Shown in pieces: positions 39,488 through 48,331 of a stretch of DNA of 64,000 nt. Within the stretch, counting starts at the first letter, position 1; each line of letters begins with the position of its first letter. The notes under the pieces were generated by a model. The model saw only the letters and a list, made by a program, of their open reading frames with translations, did no database searches and was not told the DNA's origin. Origin of the DNA: an uncultured Serinicoccus sp. (GTDB taxonomy: Bacteria > Actinomycetota > Actinomycetes > Actinomycetales > Dermatophilaceae); the NCBI RefSeq assembly GCF_947487915.1, contig NZ_CANKYH010000009.1, forward strand, positions 211,177 through 275,176. Direction: 5' to 3'. The position numbers and the translations under genes are program-made.

Positions 39488-42400
39488 TCAGCTCCCCGCG
39501 GGGTCAGGGGCGGCCAGCTGGACCCGGGTGCAGCGCCCCCGCTGGATGAGCACACCGCGCCCGGGTAGGGGCAGGTCGCCCACGGGGACGCCGACGCCCA
39601 GCAGGGACCCCTGGCCCGGCGAGGTCGGTTGCAGCAGCAGCCCGGTGCGGTGACGCGCGGCGAGCGGCACCAGACCCCGGAAGGCGCTGGCGGCGGCGTC
39701 GATGTCGGCGGCGACGACCAGGTCGAGCCGGTATGCCGTGACCGCCTGCACGAGGACGTCCTCCAGCGGGGTGCCGGAGAGCAGGTGGGCGTCGTCCACC
39801 ACGAGGAGCCCGCCCGGTCCGGCGCCGGCGAGCAGGCCCTCGAGCTCGTCGCGCTCCGGCGGGGCTGCGGGGTCGACGACAACCGGGATGTGCCCGGTCT
39901 GCAGCAGCGCGAGGGCGTGCGACCGCCCGGACCCGGGCGGCCCGAGCACGAGCACCGACCCGTCCGGTCGCGGCAGCGGACCCGCCTCGTCACCCCCGAC
40001 CGCCCAGGCAGGACGCGGACCCGGGGGCGACCAGCGTCGGGGGAGCGGGCGGCATACCAACGGAGGAGGTCCCGCGGGCGGGGCGCCGACGACGACGCCG
40101 ACGGGCAGCGCGACGTGCGCCTCGACCCCGTCGCGCATCCCGACCAGTCGTCCCGGTGGGTGGTCGACGGGTACCTGGTGGGGCCGCAGCCCGGTCATGA
40201 GCAGGTCGCCGGGGTCGTTGAGCCGGTGGGCCCAGGTGTGAGGGAGCAAGGAGGCGACCTTGCCGAAGAGCAGGCTGCGGTCACCGGTGATGAGCCCGAC
40301 GACGTCGGCTGCGGGGCCCTCGCGCAGGATGCGCAGGGCCACCTCCTCGGCCCGACCACGCTCGAGCCCCTCGAAGAGGTCGACGAGCCGGTCCCACCCG
40401 TCGATCGCGAGGACCACCGGGTCCCGGCGCGTGGCACCCTCGGCCAAGCGGGAACGGACGAGGTCGTCGAGCCGGTCCAGAACCCTCAACCCGTGGGCGA
40501 GGTCGTCCGGCTCGACCCAGGCCAGGAGCCCGGGGTGCTGGCGCACCTCGGTGGCCTCCAGCGTCCGGCCCAGGTCCAGGACGACCACCCAGACACCGGG
40601 CGTGCGCGAGAGCACCGAGCGCAGCGTGGTCGAACGGCCGGAGCGGGCGGCGCCGATGACCGCGAGGTGCTCCGCCCTCGACCAGGAGATCGGCTCCCGG
40701 CACTGACGGGCGGGCAGGTCGGCCAGGCCCCAGGCGCCCGGTGCGTCGGGGACGCCATCGACCCGTGCAGGCAGCGGTGGGTGCCACACCACCGGTGGCT
40801 TCGCACCCAGCTGCCGGGCAGCGGCCCGGAGCACCTCGGCCACCGTGCCGAGACCGTCCTCGCCCTGCCCCTGCTCCTCGCGCCGGTCGAGCAGCCGCCG
40901 GGCCGCCCACACGTCGTCGGTGGTGGTCACCCGCCACGCCGACCGTCCCTCCTGCGCGGGCGGGCCCACCTGTGCCACCTGGACCGCCCGGGGGGCGTCG
41001 ACGCCCGTGCGCCAGAGGGCGAGCCCGGGACGCCCCTCGGGGAGCAGCGCAGCGGCCGGCGTCTCGATGACGTCCTGGGAGTCGGTGCCGTCGCGGACCC
41101 GCAGGGCGATGCGCAGGTTGACGTTGGCCCGCAGATCGGCGCCCACCACGCCGGCTGGCCGCTGCGTGGCGAGCACCAGGTGGACACCGAGGCTGCGACC
41201 GACCGCCGCCAGCCGGACCAGACCGGACATCACCTCGGGCACCTCCTCGGCCAGCACCCGGAACTCGTCGACGACGACGACGAGGCGGGGCAGGCCCGGC
41301 AGGTCACGGGCGTCCTTGACACCGGCCTCGGTCAGCCGGGCCTCCCGGCGGGTCAGCTCGGCCTGCAGGGAGGTCAGCACCCGCGCGGCCAGGTGCGGGT
41401 CGAGGTCGGTCACCAGCCCGGTCACGTGCGGCAGACGGGCGCAGTCGCCCAGGGAGGAGCCACCCTTGAAGTCGACCAGCAGCAGGGCGAGGTCGGCAGG
41501 GGAGGAGCGCAGCGCCAGACCGGTGACCAGAGTCCGCAGCAGCTCGGACTTCCCGGCGCCCGTGGTGCCGGCGACCAGGGCGTGCGGTCCGTCGCGCACG
41601 AGGTCGACCGTGACCGGTGACCCCGAGGCGTCGGTGCCGAGCGGTACGTCCGTGCCCGGCCGGCTCCAGCCCGAGACCGCCTCGTCCGGGGTCGTGGGCC
41701 AGGGCATGACCGCCCCCAGCGGTGGGGCCTCACCGGGCAGGGCGGGTGCGCCGTCGTCCGCGTCTGCGGCCCGGCGTCCCTGCAGCGGCGCGAGGGCGCG
41801 CGCCAGGCTGCGCGCCCTCGCCGGTCCGAGGGTGGTGGGGCGGAAGGGCAGGTCGGGCTGGCCGGGCAGCTGCAGCACGGCGTCGGTGGGCCCGAGCAGC
41901 TGCACCCGGGTCGCGCCGGCGGGGGCCTGGGACAGGTCCTCGACGAGGACCAGGTCACGGCCCCACACCACCGGCACCCCGTCGACGCGCTCGCCGGCCG
42001 TGTGGGTGTGCGGCAGCCAGGCCAGCAGGTCCCACGCGGTGCCCGGCGGGCGGTCGGCGTCGACGACGAGCGTCCACGTGCCCGGCGGGTATGCCGTGGC
42101 GAGCTGCAGCAGCAGCGCGCGGGCCAGCCCGTCGCGGGTGGCCCGGTCGCCGGTCAGCACCAGGGGTCCGTCGAGCGGGAGGGGCAGGGGTGCGGCCTGG
42201 TGCCGGAGCGGCTGCCCCTCGAGCCGCACACCTGAGTCGCACACGTGCTCCCCGAGGGTCACGGACAGCGGCTCCGCCGCGCACTGCCACAGGGCCAGGG
42301 ACGGGTGCGGGCTGAGGCTGGTCACGACCCCGACGAGCCCCGGGTGCTGCCGCCTGAGCTGGTCGAGCTCCTGCCGGAGGCACAGCTCGGCCTGGGCGCG

Positions 42401-43255
42401 GTGAGCCGCGCGGCCCGCCTCGTGGGCGGCGCGGCCCTCCTCGTGCTCGAGGCGGGCGGTCCGCCGGTCGCCCAGGTGGTGGCCCAGCACCATCGCCGGA
42501 CCCAGCAGACCGAACAGCAGGAGCCAGGGCATGCGCAGCACCGCGGCGACGGCCAGGGCGACCACCAGCGGGAGCGTCCACGTCCAGGCGCTCGGGGCCC
42601 GGACCTGCCGCCGGTCCGGTGCCGCAGGGGTGGAGAAGTCCCGCGTCTGCAGGGTGGTGGTCGGCCGGGGCCACGGCTCCACCTCGAGACGACCACCGAC
42701 GAGCACCTGACGGATCGGGGCGGGCGGACGCGGCACGAGCACCACTCCGGAGCCGCCGACGAGGAGGCGGTCGCCGGGTGGCCACCGCGAGTCCTCGTCG
42801 TCCAGCCCGCTCTCCCAGGTCATGCCGTTGGTGGATCCGAGGTCCTCCACGCGCACGCCGTCGCGGTCCTGCCGGACCCGGACGTGCCGTCGTGACAGGC
42901 CCGGGTCGGCGATGGTCAGGTCGCACCGGGGGTCCCGCCCGAGGGTCACCCAGCGGCCGGGTGGCAGCGGCGCCGTGCCGCCGGCGTCGGGGCCCGTGGC
43001 GACGACCAGGCGGGGGACGCCGACGCTCGTGGCACCCGGTGTCGTCCGCGTGGAGGCACCGAGGGCGGGGTCGAGGTCGGCGCCGTGGACCAAGGGCGTC
43101 CGGGGGCCGCGGTCCGCACCGACCGCCTGCGCGTGCGCCGACGTGCCGAGGCGGCGAGCGAGCTCCTGCTCGGTGGCGTCGTCAGGCGCCTGGACCGCGA
43201 GATGCTCGACCCGGCGGTCCGCGACCCGGGTCACGATGACTCTCATGAGGCCCAT
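39488..43255 (-). CDS. FHA-FtsK/SpoIIIE ATPase, EccC/EssC-like (type VII secretion motor type)
   Basis: A 1255-residue protein. A ubiquitin-like/degenerate first FHA region leads to a clear FHA domain (GRDPRCDLTIADPGLSRRHV, about residue 118 on), two hydrophobic segments (about 225-260) and three FtsK-like ATPase domains. D1 has Walker A GTTGAGKS (about 560) and Walker B LVVVVDEF. D2 (GAARSGRST, about 870) and D3 (GPPGSGRS, about 1107) have Arg in place of the Walker lysine. This matches Firmicute EssC and actinobacterial EccC design, where D1 is the working motor. No WXG100, EccB, EccD or mycosin gene is nearby, so it stands alone. ATG 43255 is chosen; ATG 43246 is possible. Divergent from the Tad operon. 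Confidence 0.85.
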   Translation of the reverse strand: MGLMRVIVTRVADRRVEHLAVQAPDDATEQELARRLGTSAHAQAVGADRGPRTPLVHGADLDPALGASTRTTPGATSVGVPRLVVATGPDAGGTAPLPPGRWVTLGRDPRCDLTIADPGLSRRHVRVRQDRDGVRVEDLGSTNGMTWESGLDDEDSRWPPGDRLLVGGSGVVLVPRPPAPIRQVLVGGRLEVEPWPRPTTTLQTRDFSTPAAPDRRQVRAPSAWTWTLPLVVALAVAAVLRMPWLLLFGLLGPAMVLGHHLGDRRTARLEHEEGRAAHEAGRAAHRAQAELCLRQELDQLRRQHPGLVGVVTSLSPHPSLALWQCAAEPLSVTLGEHVCDSGVRLEGQPLRHQAAPLPLPLDGPLVLTGDRATRDGLARALLLQLATAYPPGTWTLVVDADRPPGTAWDLLAWLPHTHTAGERVDGVPVVWGRDLVLVEDLSQAPAGATRVQLLGPTDAVLQLPGQPDLPFRPTTLGPARARSLARALAPLQGRRAADADDGAPALPGEAPPLGAVMPWPTTPDEAVSGWSRPGTDVPLGTDASGSPVTVDLVRDGPHALVAGTTGAGKSELLRTLVTGLALRSSPADLALLLVDFKGGSSLGDCARLPHVTGLVTDLDPHLAARVLTSLQAELTRREARLTEAGVKDARDLPGLPRLVVVVDEFRVLAEEVPEVMSGLVRLAAVGRSLGVHLVLATQRPAGVVGADLRANVNLRIALRVRDGTDSQDVIETPAAALLPEGRPGLALWRTGVDAPRAVQVAQVGPPAQEGRSAWRVTTTDDVWAARRLLDRREEQGQGEDGLGTVAEVLRAAARQLGAKPPVVWHPPLPARVDGVPDAPGAWGLADLPARQCREPISWSRAEHLAVIGAARSGRSTTLRSVLSRTPGVWVVVLDLGRTLEATEVRQHPGLLAWVEPDDLAHGLRVLDRLDDLVRSRLAEGATRRDPVVLAIDGWDRLVDLFEGLERGRAEEVALRILREGPAADVVGLITGDRSLLFGKVASLLPHTWAHRLNDPGDLLMTGLRPHQVPVDHPPGRLVGMRDGVEAHVALPVGVVVGAPPAGPPPLVCRPLPRRWSPPGPRPAWAVGGDEAGPLPRPDGSVLVLGPPGSGRSHALALLQTGHIPVVVDPAAPPERDELEGLLAGAGPGGLLVVDDAHLLSGTPLEDVLVQAVTAYRLDLVVAADIDAAASAFRGLVPLAARHRTGLLLQPTSPGQGSLLGVGVPVGDLPLPGRGVLIQRGRCTRVQLAAPDPAGS

Positions 43256-43454
43256 GGTGCGCAGGTCGATTCCTGCGCCGCCGACGTTGTCCACAGGCTG
43301 TGGTGAAGAGGTTCCGCTCACCTGAGGAACGTCATACAGTGATGCGGCAGAGGGTCGTCGGGGCCTCGCTCTGGGCCCGGCGTCGACAGGTCGGACGAGC
43401 GGGGCGCAGGGTGCCGGGCGGGCACCGCTACGCCAGCGACAGGGGTGCAGGGGC

Positions 43455-44687
43455 ATGCCGGCGACAGCGCTGCAGCTGCTCGAGGACGACGTCCGCGAAC
43501 TCATCCGCCGACGCCGGCTGGACCCGTCGCGGGACGACGAGGCCGTCCGCGACCTCATCGGCGAGGTCCTGGACGACTACGACGACCGGTCCCTGGTCGG
43601 TGGGCTGGTGCCGCTCGCCGACCGCGAGGAAGCCCATCGGGCGCTGCTCGAGTCGGTGGCCGGTTTCGGCCCGTTGCAGCCCTACCTCGACGACCCCTCG
43701 GTCGAGGAGATCTGGGTGAATGAACCGACGAAAGTCTTCGTGGCGCGCAACGGTCGCTCCGAGCTCACGCCCACCCTCCTCACCGAGCAGCAGGTGCACG
43801 ACCTGGTGGAGCGGATGCTGCGCAGCTCCGGTCGTCGGGTCGACCTCAGCAGCCCCTTCGTCGACGCCAGCCTCCCCGACGGCAGCCGGCTGCACGTGGC
43901 GATCCCGGACATCACCCGCCGGCACTGGGCGGTCAACATCCGCAAGTTCGTCGTCGCCGCCGACGAGCTGTCCGACCTGGTGCGGCTGGGGACGCTGACC
44001 GAGCAGGCGGCGAGGTTCCTGGAGGCGGCCGTGGCAGCTGGCCTCAACGTGCTCGTCGCCGGCGGCACCCAGGCCGGCAAGACGACGATGTTGAACTGCC
44101 TCACGGCCGCCATCCCAGCGGGTGAGCGGGTCGTGACCTGCGAGGAGGTCTTCGAGCTCAAGGTCAACCTCCGGGACGTGGCGGCGCTGCAGTGTCGGCA
44201 GCCCAGCCTCGAGGGCACGGGAGAGATCCCTCTGCGGCGCCTGGTCAAGGAGGCACTGAGGATGCGGCCGGGGCGCATCATCGTCGGTGAGGTGCGTCAG
44301 GAGGAGAGCCTGGACCTGCTCATCGCGCTCAACAGCGGTCTGCCCGGCATGTGCACCATCCACGCCAACTCCGCCCGGGAGGCGGTCACCAAGATGTGCA
44401 CCCTGCCGCTCCTGGCGGGGTCCAACGTCAGCAGCAGCTTCGTGGTGCCGACGGTCGCGAGCTCGGTGGACATCGTGGTGCACCTGGCGCTGGAGATCCA
44501 GGGCGCGCGCAAGGTCCGGGAGATCGTCGCCCTGCCCGGCCGCACCGAGGGGGAGATCGTCGAGATCGCCGACCTCTTCGTCCGGTCCGGCTCGGACCTG
44601 GTGCGCGCCGACGGCTTCCCGCCGCACGTCGACAGGTTCGCCCGGGCGGGGTTCGACCTCGGCAGCCTCCTGGGGCGAGGATCATGA
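43455..44687 (+). CDS. tadA: Tad pilus secretion ATPase TadA (CpaF family)
   Basis: Hexameric ATPase driving Flp pilus assembly at the inner face of the membrane. The 410-residue protein has an N-terminal domain (about 1-130) and the RecA-like core with Walker A GGTQAGKTT (203-211). The Asp/His boxes follow: LRMRPGRIIVGEVRQEE as the Walker B region, and GLPGMCTIHANSAREA with conserved histidine. ATG 43455 has an AGGGG upstream. The 199-base gap to the divergent FtsK-like gene contains TACAGT (43335-43340), a possible -10. First gene of a seven-gene operon; its stop overlaps tadB. Confidence 0.92.
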   Translation: MPATALQLLEDDVRELIRRRRLDPSRDDEAVRDLIGEVLDDYDDRSLVGGLVPLADREEAHRALLESVAGFGPLQPYLDDPSVEEIWVNEPTKVFVARNGRSELTPTLLTEQQVHDLVERMLRSSGRRVDLSSPFVDASLPDGSRLHVAIPDITRRHWAVNIRKFVVAADELSDLVRLGTLTEQAARFLEAAVAAGLNVLVAGGTQAGKTTMLNCLTAAIPAGERVVTCEEVFELKVNLRDVAALQCRQPSLEGTGEIPLRRLVKEALRMRPGRIIVGEVRQEESLDLLIALNSGLPGMCTIHANSAREAVTKMCTLPLLAGSNVSSSFVVPTVASSVDIVVHLALEIQGARKVREIVALPGRTEGEIVEIADLFVRSGSDLVRADGFPPHVDRFARAGFDLGSLLGRGS

Positions 44688-45553
44688 TGCAGGGCGCGGG
44701 CTGGGGTCTTCTGCTGGGCCTCGGGCTCGCCAGCATCTGGTGGTCGTTCTGGCCACGGAGCACCCGCGTGGGCAGGCGGCCGGGAGCAAGGAGGCTGGAG
44801 CGCCTGCAGGACCAGATCGTCCTGGCAGGGGTCCGTGGTCTGGGGGCCCGCACCCTGCTGGTCCTGTGCTTCACGGCCGCTCTCCTGGTCCTGCTGGTCA
44901 TGTTCGCGGTCACCCGGGTGTGGACGGTCAGCGTGTGCTTCGCCCTGATGGCGAGCTGGCTGCCTGTGGCGGTGGTCACGGCCCGCGCCCGTCGACGTCG
45001 GACCCGACTGCGGACGGTCTGGCCGGACGCCGTCGACCATGTGCAGTCCGCCGTCCGCGCGGGGCTGGCTCTGCCGGAGGCCCTGGTCCAGCTCGCCGAC
45101 CGAGGCCCGGAGGAGCTGCGGCCGGCGTTCGAGGAGTTCGCGCACGACTACCGTGCCACCGGGCGGTTCTCGGAGAGCCTCAACCTGCTCAAGGAACGTA
45201 TGGCGGACCCCGTCGCCGACCGGCTCATCGAGGCCCTGAGGATCGCGCGGGACGTCGGGGGCACCGACCTCGGTCGCGTGCTCCGGACGTTGTCCACGTT
45301 CCTGCGCGACGACGCGCGGGCGAGGGCGGAGCTGGAAGCGCGCCAGTCCTGGACCGTCAACGCGGCGCGTCTGGCCATGGCGGCGCCGTGGGCGGTCCTG
45401 CTCCTCCTGGCGACGAGAGGGAGCACGTTGCAGGCGTACGGAACACCGGCCGGCGCCCTGGTGCTCGCCATCGGTGCCGGCCTGTCCCTCGTCGCCTACC
45501 GGGTCATGGTCGCGATCGGACGCCTGCCCGAGGAGAGCAGGGTGCTGCGATGA
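44684..45553 (+). CDS. tadB: Tad pilus inner-membrane platform protein TadB
   Basis: A 289-residue type II secretion F-domain membrane protein that anchors the TadA motor. Helices lie near residues 5-22, 50-85 and at the C-terminus. The cytoplasmic F domain (about 105-230) has the pattern DAVDHVQSAVRAGLALPEAL and FLRDDARARAELEARQSW. Start ATG 44684 overlaps the tadA stop (ATGA); ATG 44687 directly follows and is equally usable. The stop overlaps tadC in the same way. Confidence 0.88.
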   Translation: MMQGAGWGLLLGLGLASIWWSFWPRSTRVGRRPGARRLERLQDQIVLAGVRGLGARTLLVLCFTAALLVLLVMFAVTRVWTVSVCFALMASWLPVAVVTARARRRRTRLRTVWPDAVDHVQSAVRAGLALPEALVQLADRGPEELRPAFEEFAHDYRATGRFSESLNLLKERMADPVADRLIEALRIARDVGGTDLGRVLRTLSTFLRDDARARAELEARQSWTVNAARLAMAAPWAVLLLLATRGSTLQAYGTPAGALVLAIGAGLSLVAYRVMVAIGRLPEESRVLR

Positions 45554-46479
45554 ACGTGGCGTGGTGGGGCGCCGTCCTGGGGCTGATGCTCTCGTGCGGG
45601 CTGCTGCTGGCCTGGGCCGGCCTCCCGGTCGCTCGCCGGGTCAGGCTGGCCGACCGGGTCGAGCCCTACCTCGACCGGGCTCCTCGTCAGTCCCGGTTGC
45701 TGGCCCTCGACGAGGCTCGTCCGTGGCGTGCCGGTGAGCTGCTCGCTCCGGTGGCCACCAGGGCCGCTCGACTGCTGGACCAGATGCTCGGCGGGGAGGA
45801 GTCGGTGCGGACCCGGTTGCACCGGGCCGGCCGGACGGGAGACGTCGAGGCCTTCCGCGTGCAGCAGGTGGTGTGGGGCGTGTTGTGCGCCTCCCTCGCC
45901 GTGTTCCTGGGCGTGCTGCTGTGGTTCGCGCGAGGCACGAGCCCGGGCGTCGTGCTGCTCCTGGTCGGATGCGCCTTCCTGGCCGGGGTCATGCTGCGGG
46001 ACCACCTCCTCAGCCGCGCCGCGTCGCGTCGCGAGCGCCAGATCATGGCCGAGTTCCCGGCCGTCGCCGAGCTCCTGGCCCTGTCGGTGACGGCCGGGGA
46101 GGGCACGGCGCAGGCGCTGGAGCGGGTGGCCAGGCTGTCCCGCGGCGAGCTCGCCGCGGAGCTCGACCTGTGCCTCGCCCAGGCCCGGACGGGGGCCAGC
46201 CTCCCGGAGGCCCTGCACGGGCTGAGCCGGCGTACCGGCATCGGGCCGATCATCCGGTTCGTCGACGGTCTCGTCGTGGCCCTGCAGCGCGGGACCCCGC
46301 TCGGCGAGGTGCTCCGGGCGCAGGCCGCGGACGCCCGAGAGGCGGCCCGCCAGGAGCTCATCGAGGAGGGCGGCAAACGGGAGATCAGCATGATGGTCCC
46401 CGTCGTCTTCCTCATCCTGCCCGTGACGGTGCTGTTCGCCGTCTTTCCAGGCGCCACCATGCTGCGCCTGGCGATGTGA
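45550..46479 (+). CDS. tadC: Tad pilus inner-membrane platform protein TadC
   Basis: Second F-domain platform subunit, 309 residues. Hydrophobic helices at about 5-25, 115-160 and 280-305 flank the domain LLALSVTAGEGTAQALERVA through REAARQELIEEGGKREISMM. TadB and TadC form a heteromeric platform in Tad systems. ATG 45550 overlaps tadB. A 24-base gap then leads to the pilin-like gene. Confidence 0.88.
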   Translation: MNVAWWGAVLGLMLSCGLLLAWAGLPVARRVRLADRVEPYLDRAPRQSRLLALDEARPWRAGELLAPVATRAARLLDQMLGGEESVRTRLHRAGRTGDVEAFRVQQVVWGVLCASLAVFLGVLLWFARGTSPGVVLLLVGCAFLAGVMLRDHLLSRAASRRERQIMAEFPAVAELLALSVTAGEGTAQALERVARLSRGELAAELDLCLAQARTGASLPEALHGLSRRTGIGPIIRFVDGLVVALQRGTPLGEVLRAQAADAREAARQELIEEGGKREISMMVPVVFLILPVTVLFAVFPGATMLRLAM

Positions 46480-46503
46480 AGGTCCACCACCAAGGAGAGT
46501 CCG

Positions 46504-46707
46504 ATGATCCGACGATTCAGGCACACGCCAGCACACCTCATCGAGCGTGTGCGACGGTGGGCCGAGCAGCCCGAGCGGGGAGACGTCCCCGGGTGGGTGC
46601 TCATCACCATCATGACCGCCGGGCTGGTCGCCGCCCTCTGGCTCGTCGCCGAGCCGCTGTTGACCGGTCTGTTCTCCAACGCGGTCAGCGCCGTCACCGG
46701 TCCCTGA
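46504..46707 (+). CDS. Small Flp-pilin-like protein of the Tad locus
   Basis: A 67-residue protein with a charged leader ending in ERGDVPG, then a long hydrophobic helix (WVLITIMTAGLVAALWLVAE) and a short tail. Position between tadC and tadE, size and the Gly before the hydrophobic stretch all fit an Flp-type prepilin. The usual Glu-Tyr after the cleavage site is not present, so it is a divergent pilin or DUF4244-like homologue. AAGGAG sits at good distance before ATG 46504. It is the likely main pilus subunit, by context. Confidence 0.65.
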   Translation: MIRRFRHTPAHLIERVRRWAEQPERGDVPGWVLITIMTAGLVAALWLVAEPLLTGLFSNAVSAVTGP

Positions 46708-46708
46708 G

Positions 46709-47095
46709 ATGGCCGGCGGCTCTGCCGAGCGGGGAGCTGCCGCCGCCGAGTTCGCCATGCTGGCGGGGCTGGTCAGCGTCCTCATGCTGGCCGTCGTGCA
46801 GCTGGCGTTCGGGCTGCACCTGCACAACACGGCCACCGCCCATGTCGTCGAGGGGGCCAGGGCCGGTGCCCGGGCGGACGCCTCCCCGGCCGACGGCGCC
46901 CGCCGGGCACAGGAGCTGCTGTCCTCCAGTCTGACCGGGGGCGGCCCGGGGGTGACCGTGTCCGCGAGGCGCACCGTGGTCGACGGCGTCACCGTTGTCG
47001 AGGTCAGCGCGACCATGCCGCTCCCGATCGTCGGCCCGCTCGGGCCGAGGGAGTCGATGACGGTCGTCGGCCACGCCTACGCGGAGGACCAGTGA
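46709..47095 (+). CDS. tadE: TadE-family pilus minor subunit
   Basis: A 128-residue pseudopilin. RGAAAAEFAMLAGLVSVLML at residues 8-27 is the TadE N-terminal pattern (small residues, Glu, then a hydrophobic helix). The rest is an extracytoplasmic beta-rich domain ending in GHAYAEDQ. The ATG follows the previous stop by one base. The stop overlaps the next gene as GTGA. Confidence 0.8.
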   Translation: MAGGSAERGAAAAEFAMLAGLVSVLMLAVVQLAFGLHLHNTATAHVVEGARAGARADASPADGARRAQELLSSSLTGGGPGVTVSARRTVVDGVTVVEVSATMPLPIVGPLGPRESMTVVGHAYAEDQ

Positions 47096-47532
47096 AGACC
47101 AACGGCGGCGACCGGGGGTCGATGACGGTCGAGGTGGCCTTCCTGCTCGTCCTGCTCGTCGTGCCCCTCTTCTACCTCGTCGGAACGGTAGGACGCATCC
47201 AGGCCGGGGCGTATGCCGTCACCGCCGCCGCGCGGGAGGCCGGGCGGGCGTACGTGACCGCGGAGGACGCGTCCGCCGCCCCGGGCCGGGCGCAGGTGGC
47301 CGCGGGGCTCGTCTACCGCGCGCACGGCTTCGATCCGCAGGTGGGCAGCGTCCAGCTCACCTGCGCGGAGGACGGATGCCTCACCCCAGGGGGGAGCGTG
47401 AGGGTGGACTCGCAGGTCAGCGTGGAGCTCCCCTTGGTGCCCGACTTCATGCGTGAGCGGCTGCCGACCGCGGTCACGTTGACCGCCACCCACCTGGAGA
47501 CGGTGGACGAGTTCCGGACGGGTGCCCCGTGA
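47092..47532 (+). CDS. Second TadE-like pilus protein
   Basis: A 146-residue pseudopilin-like protein with DRGSMTVEVAFLLVLLVVPL (residues 7-26), again the TadE motif with glutamate before the helix. The exported part holds two cysteines (LTCAEDGCL) that could form a disulfide. Such second TadE/TadF-like genes are usual in actinobacterial Tad loci. GTG 47092 and the stop at 47532 both overlap neighbours by four bases. Confidence 0.75.
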   Translation: MKTNGGDRGSMTVEVAFLLVLLVVPLFYLVGTVGRIQAGAYAVTAAAREAGRAYVTAEDASAAPGRAQVAAGLVYRAHGFDPQVGSVQLTCAEDGCLTPGGSVRVDSQVSVELPLVPDFMRERLPTAVTLTATHLETVDEFRTGAP

Positions 47533-48113
47533 GGGCCGTCTGCGCCCAGGAGCCGGCGCGGCCACCACTGCGTGCCTACCGCCCGCACGGGGGTCTGCGT
47601 CGGCGGGTTCTCCAGGACCGGGACCGCGGCCGCCAGGCCCGTCCGGGCCGAGAAGGCCGCCAGGCTCCTCCGGGCAGGGACGGCGGTCAGATGAGCATCC
47701 TGCTCGTCGGGATGGTGGCGATCACCCTGACGGTCGTCATGGCCGTCGTGGGGGTGACCTCGGTGCAGCTGAGCCGGATCCAGCTGCTGGACGCCGCGGA
47801 TGCGGCAGCCCTGGACGCGAGCGACGCCCTGGCGCAGGCACAGGTCTACGAGGGAGGCATCGGCTCCGGCCTGCCGGTGAGCGACACGACGGTGATCGAG
47901 GCCGCGGCAGCCCATCTGGAGCAGCGCAGCAGGCCTACGCGCGTCGTCTCCTGGGCCGTGGGGTCCGGCACGGGCACCCCCGACGGCCGCACCGCTGTGG
48001 TGACCGTCACCGGGCAGGCCGACATCCCCGTCCTGAGCCCCGTGCTCGGCGCTTTCGGCGGGGGAGTCTCCATCACGGTCACCTCGACGGCACGGTCGGA
48101 CATCGACCCCTGA
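47529..48113 (+). CDS. TadG-like (Rv3654c-type) pilus-assembly protein
   Basis: A 194-residue protein, last of the Tad operon. GTG 47529 overlaps the previous stop. Residues 1-54 are unusually basic and Arg/Pro/Gly-rich. An ATG at 47691 (residue 55) begins the conserved part MSILLVGMVAITLTVVMAVV, the membrane helix, followed by LDAADAAALDASDALAQA, the TadG/Rv3654c motif. The true start may therefore be 47691, with the basic stretch being non-coding or a long leader. The C-terminal domain would lie outside the membrane. Confidence 0.7.
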   Translation: MRAVCAQEPARPPLRAYRPHGGLRRRVLQDRDRGRQARPGREGRQAPPGRDGGQMSILLVGMVAITLTVVMAVVGVTSVQLSRIQLLDAADAAALDASDALAQAQVYEGGIGSGLPVSDTTVIEAAAAHLEQRSRPTRVVSWAVGSGTGTPDGRTAVVTVTGQADIPVLSPVLGAFGGGVSITVTSTARSDIDP

Positions 48114-48120
48114 CCGCGCA

Positions 48121-48256
48121 CGCCGGCAGGCGCCACCTGGACGCCACGCCGCCAGCAGGCGCCTCCTCCACGGCGCCCGGGTGGCAGGCGCCTTCTCGAC
48201 GGCGCCCGGGCGGCAGGCGCCTTCTCCACGCCGCCCGGGGCGGCGAAAGCTCCTCG
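48121..48256. repeat. 29-bp tandem array after the Tad operon
   Basis: Units begin at 48142, 48171, 48200 and 48229, with a partial copy from 48121. The shared core is GGCAGGCGCC followed by a T/C-rich end. The array lies directly after the last Tad gene, and GGCGCC pairs inside units could form hairpins that stop transcription. Confidence 0.8.
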
Positions 48257-48331
48257 TGCCCACGCCGCGCGGGCGCGAGCGTCGGCATACCTCCTGAGCG
48301 GGGTGCTCCGGTGGCCTGGAAGCATGTCGGC

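Noticed and set aside
39488..48113. Complete type VII secretion locus
   Set aside because: Only the EccC-like motor is present; the neighbouring genes are Tad pilus genes and no WXG100-size substrate was found.
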